Part shown: one piece after another, positions 1-8,768 of the stretch
Position numbering within the stretch: position 1 is the first letter of the stretch
Layout of the letters: every line of letters starts with the position of its first letter
Origin: Brooklawnia cerclae
GTDB lineage: Bacteria; Actinomycetota; Actinomycetes; Propionibacteriales; Propionibacteriaceae
DNA length: 64,000 bases
NCBI RefSeq assembly: GCF_011758645.1
Contig: NZ_JAAMOZ010000001.1
Coordinates: 558,001-622,000 of the forward strand
Reading direction: 5' to 3'
Program-made: the position numbers and the translations under genes
The notes under the pieces: model-generated
What the model was told of the DNA's origin: nothing
The model's input: only the letters and a program-made list of their open reading frames with translations
Databases searched by the model: none

Positions 1-128
1 CGGTCGCCCCACGCGGAACCCGGGGCAGGCAGGCGCCGCCTCGGCAGACCACCGGTGCTTACACCAGGCCGGGGCGTCCCACCGGTGCCCACGTCCCGCC
101 CCGGCAGGCCGCGCCACCGCGGCCCCCC

Positions 129-1394
129 ATGCCTCCACAGCCACGGCCCCCGCTCTACCGGGATCGCGACGAGGCGTGGCTGGGCGGTGTGGCCAGCGGC
201 ATGGCGCGTCACCTCGGCTGGCCGATCTGGCTCGTCCGGCTCTGCTTCGTCGCGCTCACGCTGACGAGCTACCTGTCGATCGTGATCTACGGTGCGCTGT
301 GGCTGCTGATGGCGGCCGAGCCCACCCAGGAGGAGCCCCCTGGCCTGCGGGCCGCCAGTCACGACGACATGAGGCCTTCCCAGCCCAAGCAGGAGCGCCC
401 GGCCTCGAACGCCGGTCGCGTCACCGCAGTGGTCATGGTGGGCTTCGGGGTCATCATGCTGGCTCAGACCATGGGCCTGGGAGTGACCAACGCGTTCTTC
501 TGGCCGGCTCTGCTCGCGGGTATCGGCGTCGCCCTGTTCTGGCTTCAGGCCGACGAGTCCGACGACGCCGAAGGGGCAGCGGCGAAGAACGTGCCCGAAT
601 GGCTGGCCCCCTTCATCGGCAGTCACCGGCTCGCGGCGATGTTGCGGATCGTGCTCGGCATGGGCCTGCTGGGAACAGGCATGTCGATGGTGGCCGCGTC
701 CCGCATCGGCGTGGAGCAGTTGCCCATCGTCGCCTGGGTGGTCGCGTTGACCGTGGCGGGCAGCGTCGTCGTCGCCGCCCCCTGGATGCTGCGCTACCGC
801 CGCAAGCTCGACCGCGCCCGCGAGGAGAAACTCATCGCCGACACACGTGCCGACATGGCCGCGCATCTGCACGACTCGGTGCTGCAGACTCTCGCGCTCA
901 TCCAGCGGCAGGCCGACGACCCCAAGCAGGTCGCGAGTCTCGCACGCCGCCAGGAGCGGGAACTGCGAACGTGGCTGTATGCGGACGTGACCGGCCCCGT
1001 CACACTCAAGGCGGCACTCGTCCAGGCCGGGGGAGAGGTGGAGGACGAGCGGGGCGTCCCCGTCGAGGTGGTCTGCGTCGGAGACATCGATCTGACCGAT
1101 GACCTCCGGGCGATGGTGAAAGCCGCGCGCGAGGCGATGATGAACGCCGCCAAGCACTCGCAGGCCGACGCGATCGACGTCTATGCGGAGGTGGAGGAGG
1201 CCGACGGCGACAAGCACGTAGTCCAGGTCTTCGTCCGGGATCGTGGCCGCGGCTTCGACCTCGACGCCATCGCGGATGACAGGATGGGCGTACGCGGGTC
1301 GATCATCGGTCGCATGGAGCGCCATGGGGGCACCGCGCGAGTGCGGTCGGCGCCCGGAGAGGGCACCGAGATCCGATTGGAGATGAAGGCATGA
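129..1394 (+). CDS. PspC-domain sensor histidine kinase
   Basis: This is a membrane histidine kinase that would phosphorylate the response regulator encoded immediately downstream. Residues ~8-62 form a PspC domain (LGGVASGMARHLGWP and the first membrane segment). Hydrophobic stretches at ~98-118, ~122-139, ~172-190 and ~200-222 make a multi-pass sensor. A short dimerisation helix carries the likely phosphoacceptor His248 (HLHDSVLQ). The ATPase domain shows an N-box around Asn339 and a DRGRGF G1 box at 371-376, as in NarL/DesK-type kinases. The frame stays open to the window edge upstream of this ATG, coding for a Pro/Arg/Gly-rich stretch, and no clear Shine-Dalgarno precedes the ATG. The true start could therefore lie further upstream. 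The 3' end overlaps the regulator by ATGA. The stimulus is not known. Confidence 0.9.
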   Translation: MPPQPRPPLYRDRDEAWLGGVASGMARHLGWPIWLVRLCFVALTLTSYLSIVIYGALWLLMAAEPTQEEPPGLRAASHDDMRPSQPKQERPASNAGRVTAVVMVGFGVIMLAQTMGLGVTNAFFWPALLAGIGVALFWLQADESDDAEGAAAKNVPEWLAPFIGSHRLAAMLRIVLGMGLLGTGMSMVAASRIGVEQLPIVAWVVALTVAGSVVVAAPWMLRYRRKLDRAREEKLIADTRADMAAHLHDSVLQTLALIQRQADDPKQVASLARRQERELRTWLYADVTGPVTLKAALVQAGGEVEDERGVPVEVVCVGDIDLTDDLRAMVKAAREAMMNAAKHSQADAIDVYAEVEEADGDKHVVQVFVRDRGRGFDLDAIADDRMGVRGSIIGRMERHGGTARVRSAPGEGTEIRLEMKA

Positions 1395-2071
1395 GCAACG
1401 ACGCCGGGACAGTGACCACCCCGGGGCCCTGGCGGATCGTCCTCGTGGACGATCACGGCATCTTCCGCGCCGGCGTCCGCCACGAGCTCGGGCGATACGC
1501 CGACCAGGTCGAGGTCGTCGGTGAGGGTGAGGACGTGGACAGCTCCGTGAAGGCCATCGTCGCCACCCTGCCCGATGTGGTGCTGCTGGATGTGCACCTG
1601 CCCGGTGGTGGGGGAGCCGAGGTCGTCAAGCAGGTGCATGCGCGTCATCCCGAGATCAAGTTCCTCGCCCTGTCGGTCAGCGACGCCGCCGAGGACGTGA
1701 TCGGCGTCATCCGCGCCGGTGCACGCGGATATGTCACCAAGTCCATCGCGACCCCGGAACTGATCGAGGCGATCGGACGGGTGGCCACCAACGACGCGGT
1801 CTTCTCGCCGCGGCTCGCGGGCTTCGTCCTGGACGCCTTCTCGGGATCGATCGACGTCGCGTCCATCGACGAGGATCTCGACCGTCTCAGCCAGCGTGAG
1901 CGTGAAGTGCTCAAGTTGATCGCTCGCGGCTACTCCTACAAGGAGATCGCCCGCGAGCTGTTCATCTCCATCAAGACGGTCGAGACCCACGTGTCCAGCG
2001 TCCTGCGCAAGCTGCAGCTGTCGAACCGCTACCAGCTCACCAAGTGGGCGACGGACCGCAAGCTCGTGTGA
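1391..2071 (+). CDS. LuxR/NarL-family response regulator
   Basis: This is a two-component response regulator of 226 aa, the cognate partner of the PspC kinase, with which it shares a 4-bp ATGA overlap. The receiver domain has the acidic pair Asp20/Asp21, phosphoacceptor Asp67 (LLDVHLPG) and the conserved Thr/Lys region (YVTKS). A C-terminal LuxR helix-turn-helix at ~160-215 contains LSQREREVLKLIARGYSYKEIA and a KTVETHVSSVLRKL recognition segment. It would bind DNA as a phosphorylated dimer, but its target genes cannot be read from this window. The neighbouring GlsB and PspC content suggests an envelope-stress role, which is inference. Confidence 0.93.
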   Translation: MSNDAGTVTTPGPWRIVLVDDHGIFRAGVRHELGRYADQVEVVGEGEDVDSSVKAIVATLPDVVLLDVHLPGGGGAEVVKQVHARHPEIKFLALSVSDAAEDVIGVIRAGARGYVTKSIATPELIEAIGRVATNDAVFSPRLAGFVLDAFSGSIDVASIDEDLDRLSQREREVLKLIARGYSYKEIARELFISIKTVETHVSSVLRKLQLSNRYQLTKWATDRKLV

Positions 2072-2072
2072 C

Positions 2073-2330
2073 TCAGCTGCGCTTGGTCAGCTTGTTGTAG
2101 AGGAAGGTGACCAGGAAGCCCCCGAGGATCGCGATGACCCAGGTGACGGGGTTCCAGAAGCCCCGGAGAGAGACGCCGAGCAGCGCACCCGAGATCCAGC
2201 CACCGACGACGGCACCGAGTACCCCCAGCAGGATGGTGATCGGCCAGCCGCCACCGCCTCCGACGACCGCCTTGGCGATCGACCCCGCGATGAAACCCAG
2301 AATGATCCATGAGATGAACATCATGGTCAT
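2073..2330 (-). CDS. GlsB/YeaQ/YmgE-family small membrane protein
   Basis: This 85-aa hydrophobic protein has three glycine-rich membrane segments: near the N-terminus (IILGFIAGSIAKAVVGG), a central one (ITILLGVLGAVVGGWISGALLG) and a C-terminal one (VTWVIAILGGFLVTFLYN), followed by a basic tail. The pattern and length match the transglycosylase-associated/GlsB stress-response family found in many bacteria, whose biochemical role is unclear. It converges on the LuxR regulator with one base between the stop codons. The start chosen (ATG at 2330) is followed directly by the first membrane segment. A longer reading from 2441 would add a non-conserved tail and overlap pcrA. Confidence 0.85.
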   Translation of the reverse strand: MTMMFISWIILGFIAGSIAKAVVGGGGGWPITILLGVLGAVVGGWISGALLGVSLRGFWNPVTWVIAILGGFLVTFLYNKLTKRS

Positions 2331-2395
2331 GACGCTAGCCGCCGAGGGTGTCCGGTAGAAGCTTTCCGCGCATGACCGCGTATCGTGGAACGGCC

Positions 2396-4792
2396 ATGTC
2401 CGAGCATCCCGATCTCTTCCCGGCCCTCGAGTCGTCCGCACCCCGTCGTCACACCGATCCTGCCGATCTGCTGGCAGACCTCAACGAGCCGCAGCGCGAG
2501 GCTGTCGTGCACGCCGGGAGCCCGGTGCTCGTGGTCGCCGGTGCGGGCTCCGGCAAGACCCGCGTCCTCACGCGGCGTATCGCCTATCTGGTGGGGCAGC
2601 GCCGGGTGCACCCGGGATCGATCCTGGCCATCACGTTCACGAACAAGGCCGCCGCCGAGATGCGCGGACGCGTCGTCGACCTGGTGGGCAACCGGGCTCG
2701 TGTCATGTGGGTGTCGACGTTCCACTCGGCCTGCGTGCGCATCCTGCGTGCCGAGATCGACGCGATGGGCTACAAGAAGAACTTCTCCATCTACGACGAC
2801 ACCGACTCGAAGCGTCTCATGACGCTGGTGACCCGTGATCTGTCACTGGACCCGAAGAAGTTTCCGGTGCGGACCATCATGAACTGGGTCAGCAACTGCA
2901 AGAACGAACTCGTCACCGCCGAGCAGGCTGGCACGACGGCAAACGGCGCCGAGGAAGTGTTCGCCGAAGCCTATGCGGAATACGACAAGCGGCTGCGGGC
3001 CGCCAACGCGCTCGACTTCGATGATCTGATCATGACCACGGTGCAGCTGTTCCAGCAGCATCCCGAGGTGCGCGAGGCCTACCGGCGCAGGTTCCGCCAG
3101 GTGCTCGTGGACGAGTACCAGGACACCAACCATGCCCAGTACCTGCTCATCAAGGAACTGTGCGGCGACCTCGGCCCGGACGAGGACCCCGCGTCCGGGA
3201 CCCCTCGCATCGCGCCGGGCGAGCTGATGGTGGTGGGCGACTCCGATCAGTCGATCTACGCGTTCCGTGGCGCGACGATCCGCAACATCCTCGACTTCGA
3301 GAAGGACTTCCCGGGGGCGCGGACGATCCTGCTCGAACAGAACTACCGCTCCACGCAGACCGTCCTGTCGGCAGCCAACGCCGTCATCGGGCACAACACG
3401 AATCGTCCCGGCAAGCGGTTGTGGACCGATCAGGGCGACGGCGACAAGATCGTCGGTTACGTCGCCGACACCGAGCACGACGAGGCACGGTTCGTCGCCT
3501 CAGAGATCGACGACCTGTTCGACAAGGGCGTTCACAAATACTCCGACGTGGCGGTGTTCTATCGCACCAACGCCCAGTCGCGTGCGTTCGAGGAGGTGTT
3601 CATCCGGGTGGGGCTGCCCTACCGGGTGGTCGGCGGAGTCCGGTTCTACGAGCGGCGTGAGATCCGCGACGCCGTCGCCTACCTGAGGGCGATCGCGAAC
3701 CCCGCGGACGACGTGTCCGTGCGGCGCATCCTCAACGTGCCCAAGCGTGGCATCGGCGATCGGGCCGAGGCGGCCCTGGGCATGCTGGCGGCGTCCGAGG
3801 GGATCGCGTTCAGCGAGGCGATCGACCGCGCGTCGCAGGCGCCGGGCATCGCGACGCGGTCGCTCAACCAGATACGTGGGTTCGCCGACATGATGCGCGA
3901 CTTCCGGGCGATGGTGACCGCCGACCTGCCCGCCAGCGAGATCCTCACCGCCGTGCTCCAGCGCTCGGGCATGCTGGACGAACTGCGCGGCTCCACGGAT
4001 CCGCAGGACGAGACCCGTGTGGAGAACCTGCTCGAACTGGTCAAGGTGTCGCAGGAGTTCGTCGGGCAGGCGACCACTCAGGACCTGGCGGACGACTCGG
4101 ACGAGTACGAGCTGGCCTCCGAACTCGCCCTGGGCATGATCGAACCGGACGCGTCCCTGGGAGCGTTCCTCGAGCGGATCGCGCTCGTCGCCGACTCCGA
4201 CCAGATCCCCGACGCCACCGACGACGCCGGCGTCGTCACGCTGATGACGCTGCACACCGCGAAGGGGCTCGAGTTCGACACGGTCTTCCTCACCGGCATG
4301 GAGGACGGCGTCTTCCCGCACATGCGCGCCATGACGGACCCCTCGGAGCTGCAGGAGGAGCGCCGCCTGGCTTACGTGGGCATCACCCGGGCGCGTAAAC
4401 GCCTCTATCTGACGCGTGCCGGCGTCCGCTCCGCGTGGGGTTCACCGCAGTACAACCCGGCGAGCCGGTTCCTCGACGAGATCCCGCCCGAACTCATCGA
4501 CTGGCGCCGGCTGGCCCCGTCGGCCACCACCTGGCACTCCTCGTCCGCCGAACGGGAGTCGTCGACGAGAGCCGCCTTCGCGTCCGGCACGGTCTTCGGC
4601 CAGGGGCGCGGGCCTGTGGTCAAACAGGTGCCGGCGCTGAAGCCCGGCGACCGCGTCAATCACACCGCTTTCGGGCTCGGCAAGGTGATCGCCACCTCCG
4701 GCGCGGGCGACGGCCTGCGAGCCGACGTCGACTTCGGGTCCAACGGAGTGAAGCGCCTGGCCGTGAAGTATGCGCCGATAGAGAAACTGTAG
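2396..4792 (+). CDS. pcrA: ATP-dependent DNA helicase PcrA/UvrD
   Basis: This is an SF1A 3'-5' DNA helicase of 798 aa acting in repair and replication-fork maintenance. Visible motifs are the Q-motif region (LNEPQREAV), Walker A GAGSGKT at 49-55, Walker B LVDEYQDTN, motif III (GDSDQSIYAFRGA), motif IV (QNYRST), motif V (TLHTAKGLEFDTVFLTG) and motif VI (EERRLAYVGITRARKRL). The C-terminal segment (GDRVNHTAFGLGKV) matches the Tudor-like RNA-polymerase-binding domain of PcrA. The ATG at 2396 is preferred over one 48 bases upstream because a TATCGT hexamer ends 9 bases before it, which fits a leaderless or very short-leader transcript and normal family length. Confidence 0.96.
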   Translation: MSEHPDLFPALESSAPRRHTDPADLLADLNEPQREAVVHAGSPVLVVAGAGSGKTRVLTRRIAYLVGQRRVHPGSILAITFTNKAAAEMRGRVVDLVGNRARVMWVSTFHSACVRILRAEIDAMGYKKNFSIYDDTDSKRLMTLVTRDLSLDPKKFPVRTIMNWVSNCKNELVTAEQAGTTANGAEEVFAEAYAEYDKRLRAANALDFDDLIMTTVQLFQQHPEVREAYRRRFRQVLVDEYQDTNHAQYLLIKELCGDLGPDEDPASGTPRIAPGELMVVGDSDQSIYAFRGATIRNILDFEKDFPGARTILLEQNYRSTQTVLSAANAVIGHNTNRPGKRLWTDQGDGDKIVGYVADTEHDEARFVASEIDDLFDKGVHKYSDVAVFYRTNAQSRAFEEVFIRVGLPYRVVGGVRFYERREIRDAVAYLRAIANPADDVSVRRILNVPKRGIGDRAEAALGMLAASEGIAFSEAIDRASQAPGIATRSLNQIRGFADMMRDFRAMVTADLPASEILTAVLQRSGMLDELRGSTDPQDETRVENLLELVKVSQEFVGQATTQDLADDSDEYELASELALGMIEPDASLGAFLERIALVADSDQIPDATDDAGVVTLMTLHTAKGLEFDTVFLTGMEDGVFPHMRAMTDPSELQEERRLAYVGITRARKRLYLTRAGVRSAWGSPQYNPASRFLDEIPPELIDWRRLAPSATTWHSSSAERESSTRAAFASGTVFGQGRGPVVKQVPALKPGDRVNHTAFGLGKVIATSGAGDGLRADVDFGSNGVKRLAVKYAPIEKL

Positions 4793-4805
4793 AAGTTTGT
4801 AACAC

Positions 4806-4829
4806 CGGCGCGCTCGTTGGGCCGCGCCG
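4806..4829 (+). terminator. possible terminator hairpin after pcrA
   Basis: A perfect 7-bp stem (CGGCGCG / CGCGCCG) with a 10-base loop begins 14 bases after the pcrA stop. There is no U-tract, which is normal for high-GC actinobacteria. It is weak evidence on its own. Confidence 0.3.
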
Positions 4830-4889
4830 CGCCCGATCTTCCCATTAGTGTGGTCGTCATTCGTCCGACACACCCATGGGAGGGTCGCC

Positions 4890-6074
4890 GTGGACCTCTT
4901 CGAATATCAGGCGCGTGACGTGTTCGACAAGCATGCCGTTCCTGTTCCGCGGGGCATCGTCGCCCGCACACCGGACGAGGCAGCCGAGGCCTCACAACAA
5001 CTCGGCACGCCCGTCACCGTCGTCAAGGCCCAGGTCAAGACCGGGGGGCGCGGTAAGGCGGGCGGCGTCAAGGTGGTCCGATCACCACAAGCCGCGAAGG
5101 AGGCCGCAGAGGCGATCCTGGGCATGGACATCAAGGGGCACACCGTGCGGGCCGTGATGGTGGCCGAGGGCATCGACATCGCCGAGGAGTACTACTTCTC
5201 GCTGCTCGTCGATCGCGCCGAGCGGCGCTGGCTCGCGATGTGCAGCGTCCAGGGGGGAATGGACATCGAGACGCTCGCCACCGAACATCCTGAGGCGCTG
5301 GCAAGGATACCTGTGGATCCCCGGGCCGGGTTGGACGCCGCCAAGGCTGCCGAGGTCGTGGCGGCGGCCGGGTTCCGGGAGGCCGACCAGGCGGATATCG
5401 CCGAGGTACTCGTCCGGCTCGGTGAGGTGTTCGTCGCCGAGGATGCGACTCTCGTCGAGGTGAATCCGCTCGTCAAGACCGCTGACGGCCGATTCCTCGC
5501 CGCCGACGGCAAAGTGAGCCTGGACGACAACGCCGGCTTCCGTCACCCCGACCACGAGGCACTGCGAGACGTCGGGGCGACCGACCCCCTCGAACTCGCG
5601 GCGGCCGCCCGGGGCCTCAACTACGTGAAGCTCGACGGCTCGGTGGGCATCATCGGCAACGGTGCCGGTCTCGTGATGAGCACGCTCGACGTGGTGGCCT
5701 ACGCCGGGGCCGACCTGCCGGGGACGCCGAGACCCGCGAACTTCCTCGACATCGGTGGCGGCGCGTCCGCGCAGGTGATGGCCGACGGACTGTCGATCAT
5801 CTGTTCCGACCCACAGGTGACATCGGTGTTCGTCAACGTCTTCGGTGGCATCACGGCCTGCGACGAGGTCGCGAACGGCATCCGGCAGGCACTCGACATG
5901 CTGGGTGACCAGGCCACGCTCCCGATCATCGTCCGACTGGACGGCAACGCCGTGGAACAGGGCCGGGCGATCCTGGCCGAGTACGGGCATCCGATGATCC
6001 GGCTGGCCGAGACCATGGACGCAGGGGCGCGCCTCGCCGCGCTCGCGGCGGCCGAGACCGACGAGGAGGCCTGA
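4890..6074 (+). CDS. sucC: succinyl-CoA ligase (ADP/GDP-forming) beta subunit
   Basis: This is the beta chain of succinyl-CoA synthetase, which interconverts succinyl-CoA and succinate with nucleotide phosphorylation in the TCA cycle. The 394 aa have an N-terminal ATP-grasp fold ([30 protein letters not shown]) and a C-terminal CoA-ligase domain ([36 protein letters not shown]). The start is the GTG at 4890, with GGGAGGG 4-5 bases upstream and the canonical DLFEYQAR N-terminus. An upstream in-frame ATG would add 14 unconserved residues. A TAGTGT hexamer at 4846-4851 is a likely -10, giving a leader of about 30 bases. It is followed one base later by sucD. Confidence 0.97.
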   Translation: MDLFEYQARDVFDKHAVPVPRGIVARTPDEAAEASQQLGTPVTVVKAQVKTGGRGKAGGVKVVRSPQAAKEAAEAILGMDIKGHTVRAVMVAEGIDIAEEYYFSLLVDRAERRWLAMCSVQGGMDIETLATEHPEALARIPVDPRAGLDAAKAAEVVAAAGFREADQADIAEVLVRLGEVFVAEDATLVEVNPLVKTADGRFLAADGKVSLDDNAGFRHPDHEALRDVGATDPLELAAAARGLNYVKLDGSVGIIGNGAGLVMSTLDVVAYAGADLPGTPRPANFLDIGGGASAQVMADGLSIICSDPQVTSVFVNVFGGITACDEVANGIRQALDMLGDQATLPIIVRLDGNAVEQGRAILAEYGHPMIRLAETMDAGARLAALAAAETDEEA

Positions 6075-6075
6075 G

Positions 6076-6954
6076 ATGTCCATCTGGCTGGGTAAGCAGT
6101 CGCGCATCGTCGTCCAGGGAATGACCGGGTCGGAGGGACGCAAGCACACGCAGAGAATGCTCGACTCGGGAACAGCGGTGGTGGCGGGCGTGACCCCCGG
6201 CAAGGGTGGTCAGTCGGTGGCGTTCGAGGGCGTCGAATTGCCGGTGTTCGACACGGTGGCCGAGGCGAGCGCCGCGACGGGCGCGGACACCTCGGTCGTC
6301 TTCGTGCCCCCGCCGTTCGCGGGAGCCGCCGTGACCGAGGCGGTGAGCGCCGCGCTCGACATGGTGGTCTGCATCACCGAGGGCATCCCGGTGGCCGACT
6401 CGGCGCGCTTCGTCAACCAGGCACTGGACGCGGGCGTGCGGCTGATCGGCCCGAACTGCCCGGGGATCATCTCGCCGGGGGAGTCGAACGCGGGCATCAT
6501 CCCCGCGTCCATCACCGGGCCCGGGCCGATCGGGCTGGTCAGCAAGTCGGGGACGCTCACGTACCAGATGATGTACGAACTGCGCGACCTCGGCTTCTCG
6601 ACGGCCATCGGCATCGGCGGCGACCCGATCGTGGGCACGACCCACATCGACGCGCTCCAGGCGTTCCAGGACGATCCCGCGACCGAGGCGATCGTGCTGA
6701 TCGGGGAGATCGGCGGAGACGCCGAGGAGCGCGCCGCGGCCTTCATCGCGGAGCATGTGACCAAGCCCGTGGTCGCTTACGTGGCCGGTTTCACCGCGCC
6801 CGAAGGACGGACGATGGGCCACGCCGGCGCGATCGTCTCGGGCTCTTCCGGCACCGCCGAGGCGAAGAAACGTGCCTTCGAGGCGGTCGGTGTCACCGTG
6901 GGACGCACACCGAGCGGTACCGCCGATCTCATGCGGGAGCTGTTGAAGGGCTGA
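6076..6954 (+). CDS. sucD: succinyl-CoA ligase alpha subunit
   Basis: This is the alpha chain of succinyl-CoA synthetase (292 aa), which carries the phosphohistidine intermediate: His249 in [11 protein letters not shown]. The CoA-binding Rossmann domain ([18 protein letters not shown]) and the [12 protein letters not shown] segment at ~125-136 are intact. It lies one base after sucC and is surely co-transcribed, with a GAGGAGG ribosome-binding site at the end of sucC. Its last 26 bp overlap the convergent Hyi-type isomerase gene, which marks the junction with the catabolic island. Confidence 0.97.
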   Translation: MSIWLGKQSRIVVQGMTGSEGRKHTQRMLDSGTAVVAGVTPGKGGQSVAFEGVELPVFDTVAEASAATGADTSVVFVPPPFAGAAVTEAVSAALDMVVCITEGIPVADSARFVNQALDAGVRLIGPNCPGIISPGESNAGIIPASITGPGPIGLVSKSGTLTYQMMYELRDLGFSTAIGIGGDPIVGTTHIDALQAFQDDPATEAIVLIGEIGGDAEERAAAFIAEHVTKPVVAYVAGFTAPEGRTMGHAGAIVSGSSGTAEAKKRAFEAVGVTVGRTPSGTADLMRELLKG

Positions 6955-7789
6955 GGGACCCGGACAGCCGGGGAATCCTCGATCGCTCGGGGAACGGGAG
7001 CCAGGCGAATGGGTCCTCGACCTGGCTGGGATCGTATTCCAGGCCGACGAATCCTTCGTATCCGAGTTCTGCCAACTCGCCTAGCACATTGCCGAAGTTG
7101 ATCTCGCCGGTGCCGGGTGCTGACCGCGTCGGCACATCGGCCAGTTGGACGTGCCCGATGCGTGGCAGGGACTGTCTCAGCGTGCCGATGAGGTTCCCCT
7201 CAGAACACTGTGCGTGGAAGAGGTCGTACTGCAGGGCGACGCCCGCGCGGTCGAGTTCGTCCAGGATGGCCAGCACATCGCTCGTCCGCTGGCACAGGTA
7301 GTGCGGGTGGGTGAGGTGGTTCAGCGGCTCGATGAGCAGAGTCACCCCGCGATCGGTTGCCCTGGGCGCGGCCCAGTCAAGATTCTCCAGGACGCAGTCC
7401 TGAGCCTCCGCGCGCGTCCGTCCGCGGGGGACGTCCCCTGTGAGCACATTGACGCGCCGGCACGACAAGTCCGTCGCCAGGTCGAGCGCCCTGTCCAAGG
7501 CCTCACGCCAGGTCTCTCGGCGCGCCGGGTCGCAGGCGAAGCCCCGGTCGCCTGCTGCGTAGTCGCCTTCGAACATGTTGACCAGGGCGACATCGACTCC
7601 CGATCGTCGTTGGGCTCGCCGGAGCTCTTCGGCGGGCTCGCCGGGCCAGAACATCTCGACCGCTCGGAAGCCGAGTTGTCTGGCTCGGTCGAACCTTGCG
7701 GGCACCGGTACGTCCGTACAGAACCATCCGATGCTCAGTGAGTAGCGGAAGTGGCGCTTTTCGAGCGCTCTCGTCGGCGTCATCGTCAC
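6929..7789 (-). CDS. Hyi/OtnI-type sugar isomerase (TIM barrel)
   Basis: This 286-aa protein of the hydroxypyruvate isomerase/2-oxo-tetronate isomerase branch of the xylose-isomerase-like TIM barrels catalyses metal-dependent aldose-ketose or keto-acid isomerisation. The expected metal and acid-base residues are visible: Glu154 (LIEPLNH), Asp189 and His192 (YDLFHAQ), Gln215 (HVQLAD), Glu229 (GTGEINF) and Glu251 (GLEYDP). The GTG at 7789 is chosen because AGGAGG lies exactly 8 bases upstream; the ATG 6 bases later is poorly spaced. It is divergent from the hydrolase-led operon across a shared promoter region. Family members process tetronate-derived intermediates or hydroxypyruvate. The exact substrate here is unknown, and glyoxylate/hydroxypyruvate metabolism is an alternative. 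Confidence 0.85.
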   Translation of the reverse strand: MTMTPTRALEKRHFRYSLSIGWFCTDVPVPARFDRARQLGFRAVEMFWPGEPAEELRRAQRRSGVDVALVNMFEGDYAAGDRGFACDPARRETWREALDRALDLATDLSCRRVNVLTGDVPRGRTRAEAQDCVLENLDWAAPRATDRGVTLLIEPLNHLTHPHYLCQRTSDVLAILDELDRAGVALQYDLFHAQCSEGNLIGTLRQSLPRIGHVQLADVPTRSAPGTGEINFGNVLGELAELGYEGFVGLEYDPSQVEDPFAWLPFPERSRIPRLSGSLSPSTAPA

Positions 7790-7826
7790 GGGGATCGCCT
7801 CCTGGATGCTGTGGGTGACGCAGTCG

Positions 7827-7855
7827 TTGACATCACCGAAACCTCACCATACACT
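7827..7855 (+). promoter_or_regulatory. consensus sigma70-type promoter of the catabolic operon
   Basis: TTGACA at 7827-7832 and TACACT at 7850-7855 are separated by exactly 17 bases, a near-perfect housekeeping promoter and the best one in the window. Transcription would start near 7862, inside the adjacent palindrome, and run into the hydrolase gene at 7923. Confidence 0.8.
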
Positions 7856-7860
7856 GGATG

Positions 7861-7884
7861 TTGGATGTTGTAGCCAATATCCAA
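7861..7884. promoter_or_regulatory. palindromic operator overlapping +1
   Basis: This is a 24-bp inverted repeat with 10-base arms TTGGATGTTG and CAATATCCAA around TAGC, with 9 of 10 positions pairing. A further direct copy of TGGATG (7855-7860) abuts it on the left. It lies immediately downstream of the -10 hexamer, so a bound protein would block initiation. The obvious candidate ligand is the GntR protein encoded at the end of the cluster, an inference from synteny. Confidence 0.65.
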
Positions 7885-7922
7885 TCTGCAAAGCCGCAGG
7901 TCACCAACCAAGGAGGAGACGC

Positions 7923-8768
7923 ATGGCTGCGTCAACGCTCACGATCCGGCCGCTGAACACGGGGTATATCCCGACTGTGCCGCTTCAGTACCATTTCCAC
8001 TTCTCGGCGGGTCCGTATCTGAAGGACGTCCCCAACGAGAAGATCCCGCTCCCCTGTTTCACCTTCCTCGTCGAGGGCGGCGACCAGCCCGTCCTGGTGG
8101 ACACGGGCATGGCGTGGACCGAGAGGGCCTCGGGGGTGCACCATCCTGGTTCATGGCAGGACGCCGGTCAGGACATCGAAAGCCAACTGAAGGCGTGCGG
8201 GTACTCGTGTGAGGACATCGGGACCGTGATCTTCACCCACCTCCACTGGGATCACACCTACTACGCCCAGAAGTTCGCGAACTCACGTGTGATCTGTCAT
8301 CGCCGGGAACTCGACTTCGCCCTGCATCCGATTCCCCTCTACTACAAGTCGTACGAAGATCCGGTCCTGGGGCTGGAGGCGCCTTTCAAGGGTGTCGAAC
8401 TGGAGCCGATCGAGGGGGAGACGGAGATCGTCCCCGGGATCCGTGCGTTCGAGACGTTCGGGCACTCACCGGGCCACATCTCGGTCGAGATCGACTGCGC
8501 GGACGGGGACAGCTACATCTGTGCGGGAGACTCGATGTTCTCACTGCGCAACCTTGACCCGATCCCGGAACTCCATTACGACGTGACCCCGCCCGGGCGG
8601 TTCTACAACATCGTCGAGTGCTGGCGGAGCGTGGAGCTCCAGAAGGAACGGGCGAAGTCGCCGAGCCATCTGCTGCTCGCGCACGACGCGACGCTGCCCG
8701 ATCGTGTGGCCGAAAATCCGATCATCGGCGGAGCCAGCGATGCGGTCGACAGCAGCGGTACTCGGTAG
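7923..8768 (+). CDS. metallo-beta-lactamase-fold hydrolase (AHL-lactonase-like)
   Basis: This 281-aa zinc hydrolase has a complete metal site: HLHWDH (the HxHxDH motif), then His in GHSPGHIS, Asp in CAGDSMF and His in LLLAHDAT. The overall arrangement resembles N-acyl-homoserine lactonases (AiiA/AttM group), which open five-membered lactone rings. The start at 7923 follows an AGGAGGAG ribosome-binding site; an earlier ATG at 7806 would lie upstream of the promoter's start point. As first gene of a sugar-acid-like operon, the most economical guess is hydrolysis of a sugar lactone rather than quorum quenching. Its 3' end overlaps the next gene by 29 bp, implying translational coupling. Confidence 0.85.
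   Translation: MAASTLTIRPLNTGYIPTVPLQYHFHFSAGPYLKDVPNEKIPLPCFTFLVEGGDQPVLVDTGMAWTERASGVHHPGSWQDAGQDIESQLKACGYSCEDIGTVIFTHLHWDHTYYAQKFANSRVICHRRELDFALHPIPLYYKSYEDPVLGLEAPFKGVELEPIEGETEIVPGIRAFETFGHSPGHISVEIDCADGDSYICAGDSMFSLRNLDPIPELHYDVTPPGRFYNIVECWRSVELQKERAKSPSHLLLAHDATLPDRVAENPIIGGASDAVDSSGTR

Noticed and set aside
1-128. Separate small gene on either strand at the left edge
   Set aside because: The only open frames are Pro/Arg-rich and repetitive. The plus-strand frame is continuous with the sensor kinase and may be its N-terminal extension.
7923-8768. Quorum-quenching AHL lactonase
   Set aside because: The metal site fits the lactonase family, but the operon context (ACS carrier, aldolase, isomerases) favours a sugar-lactone or related catabolic ester, and no LuxI/LuxR quorum genes are present.
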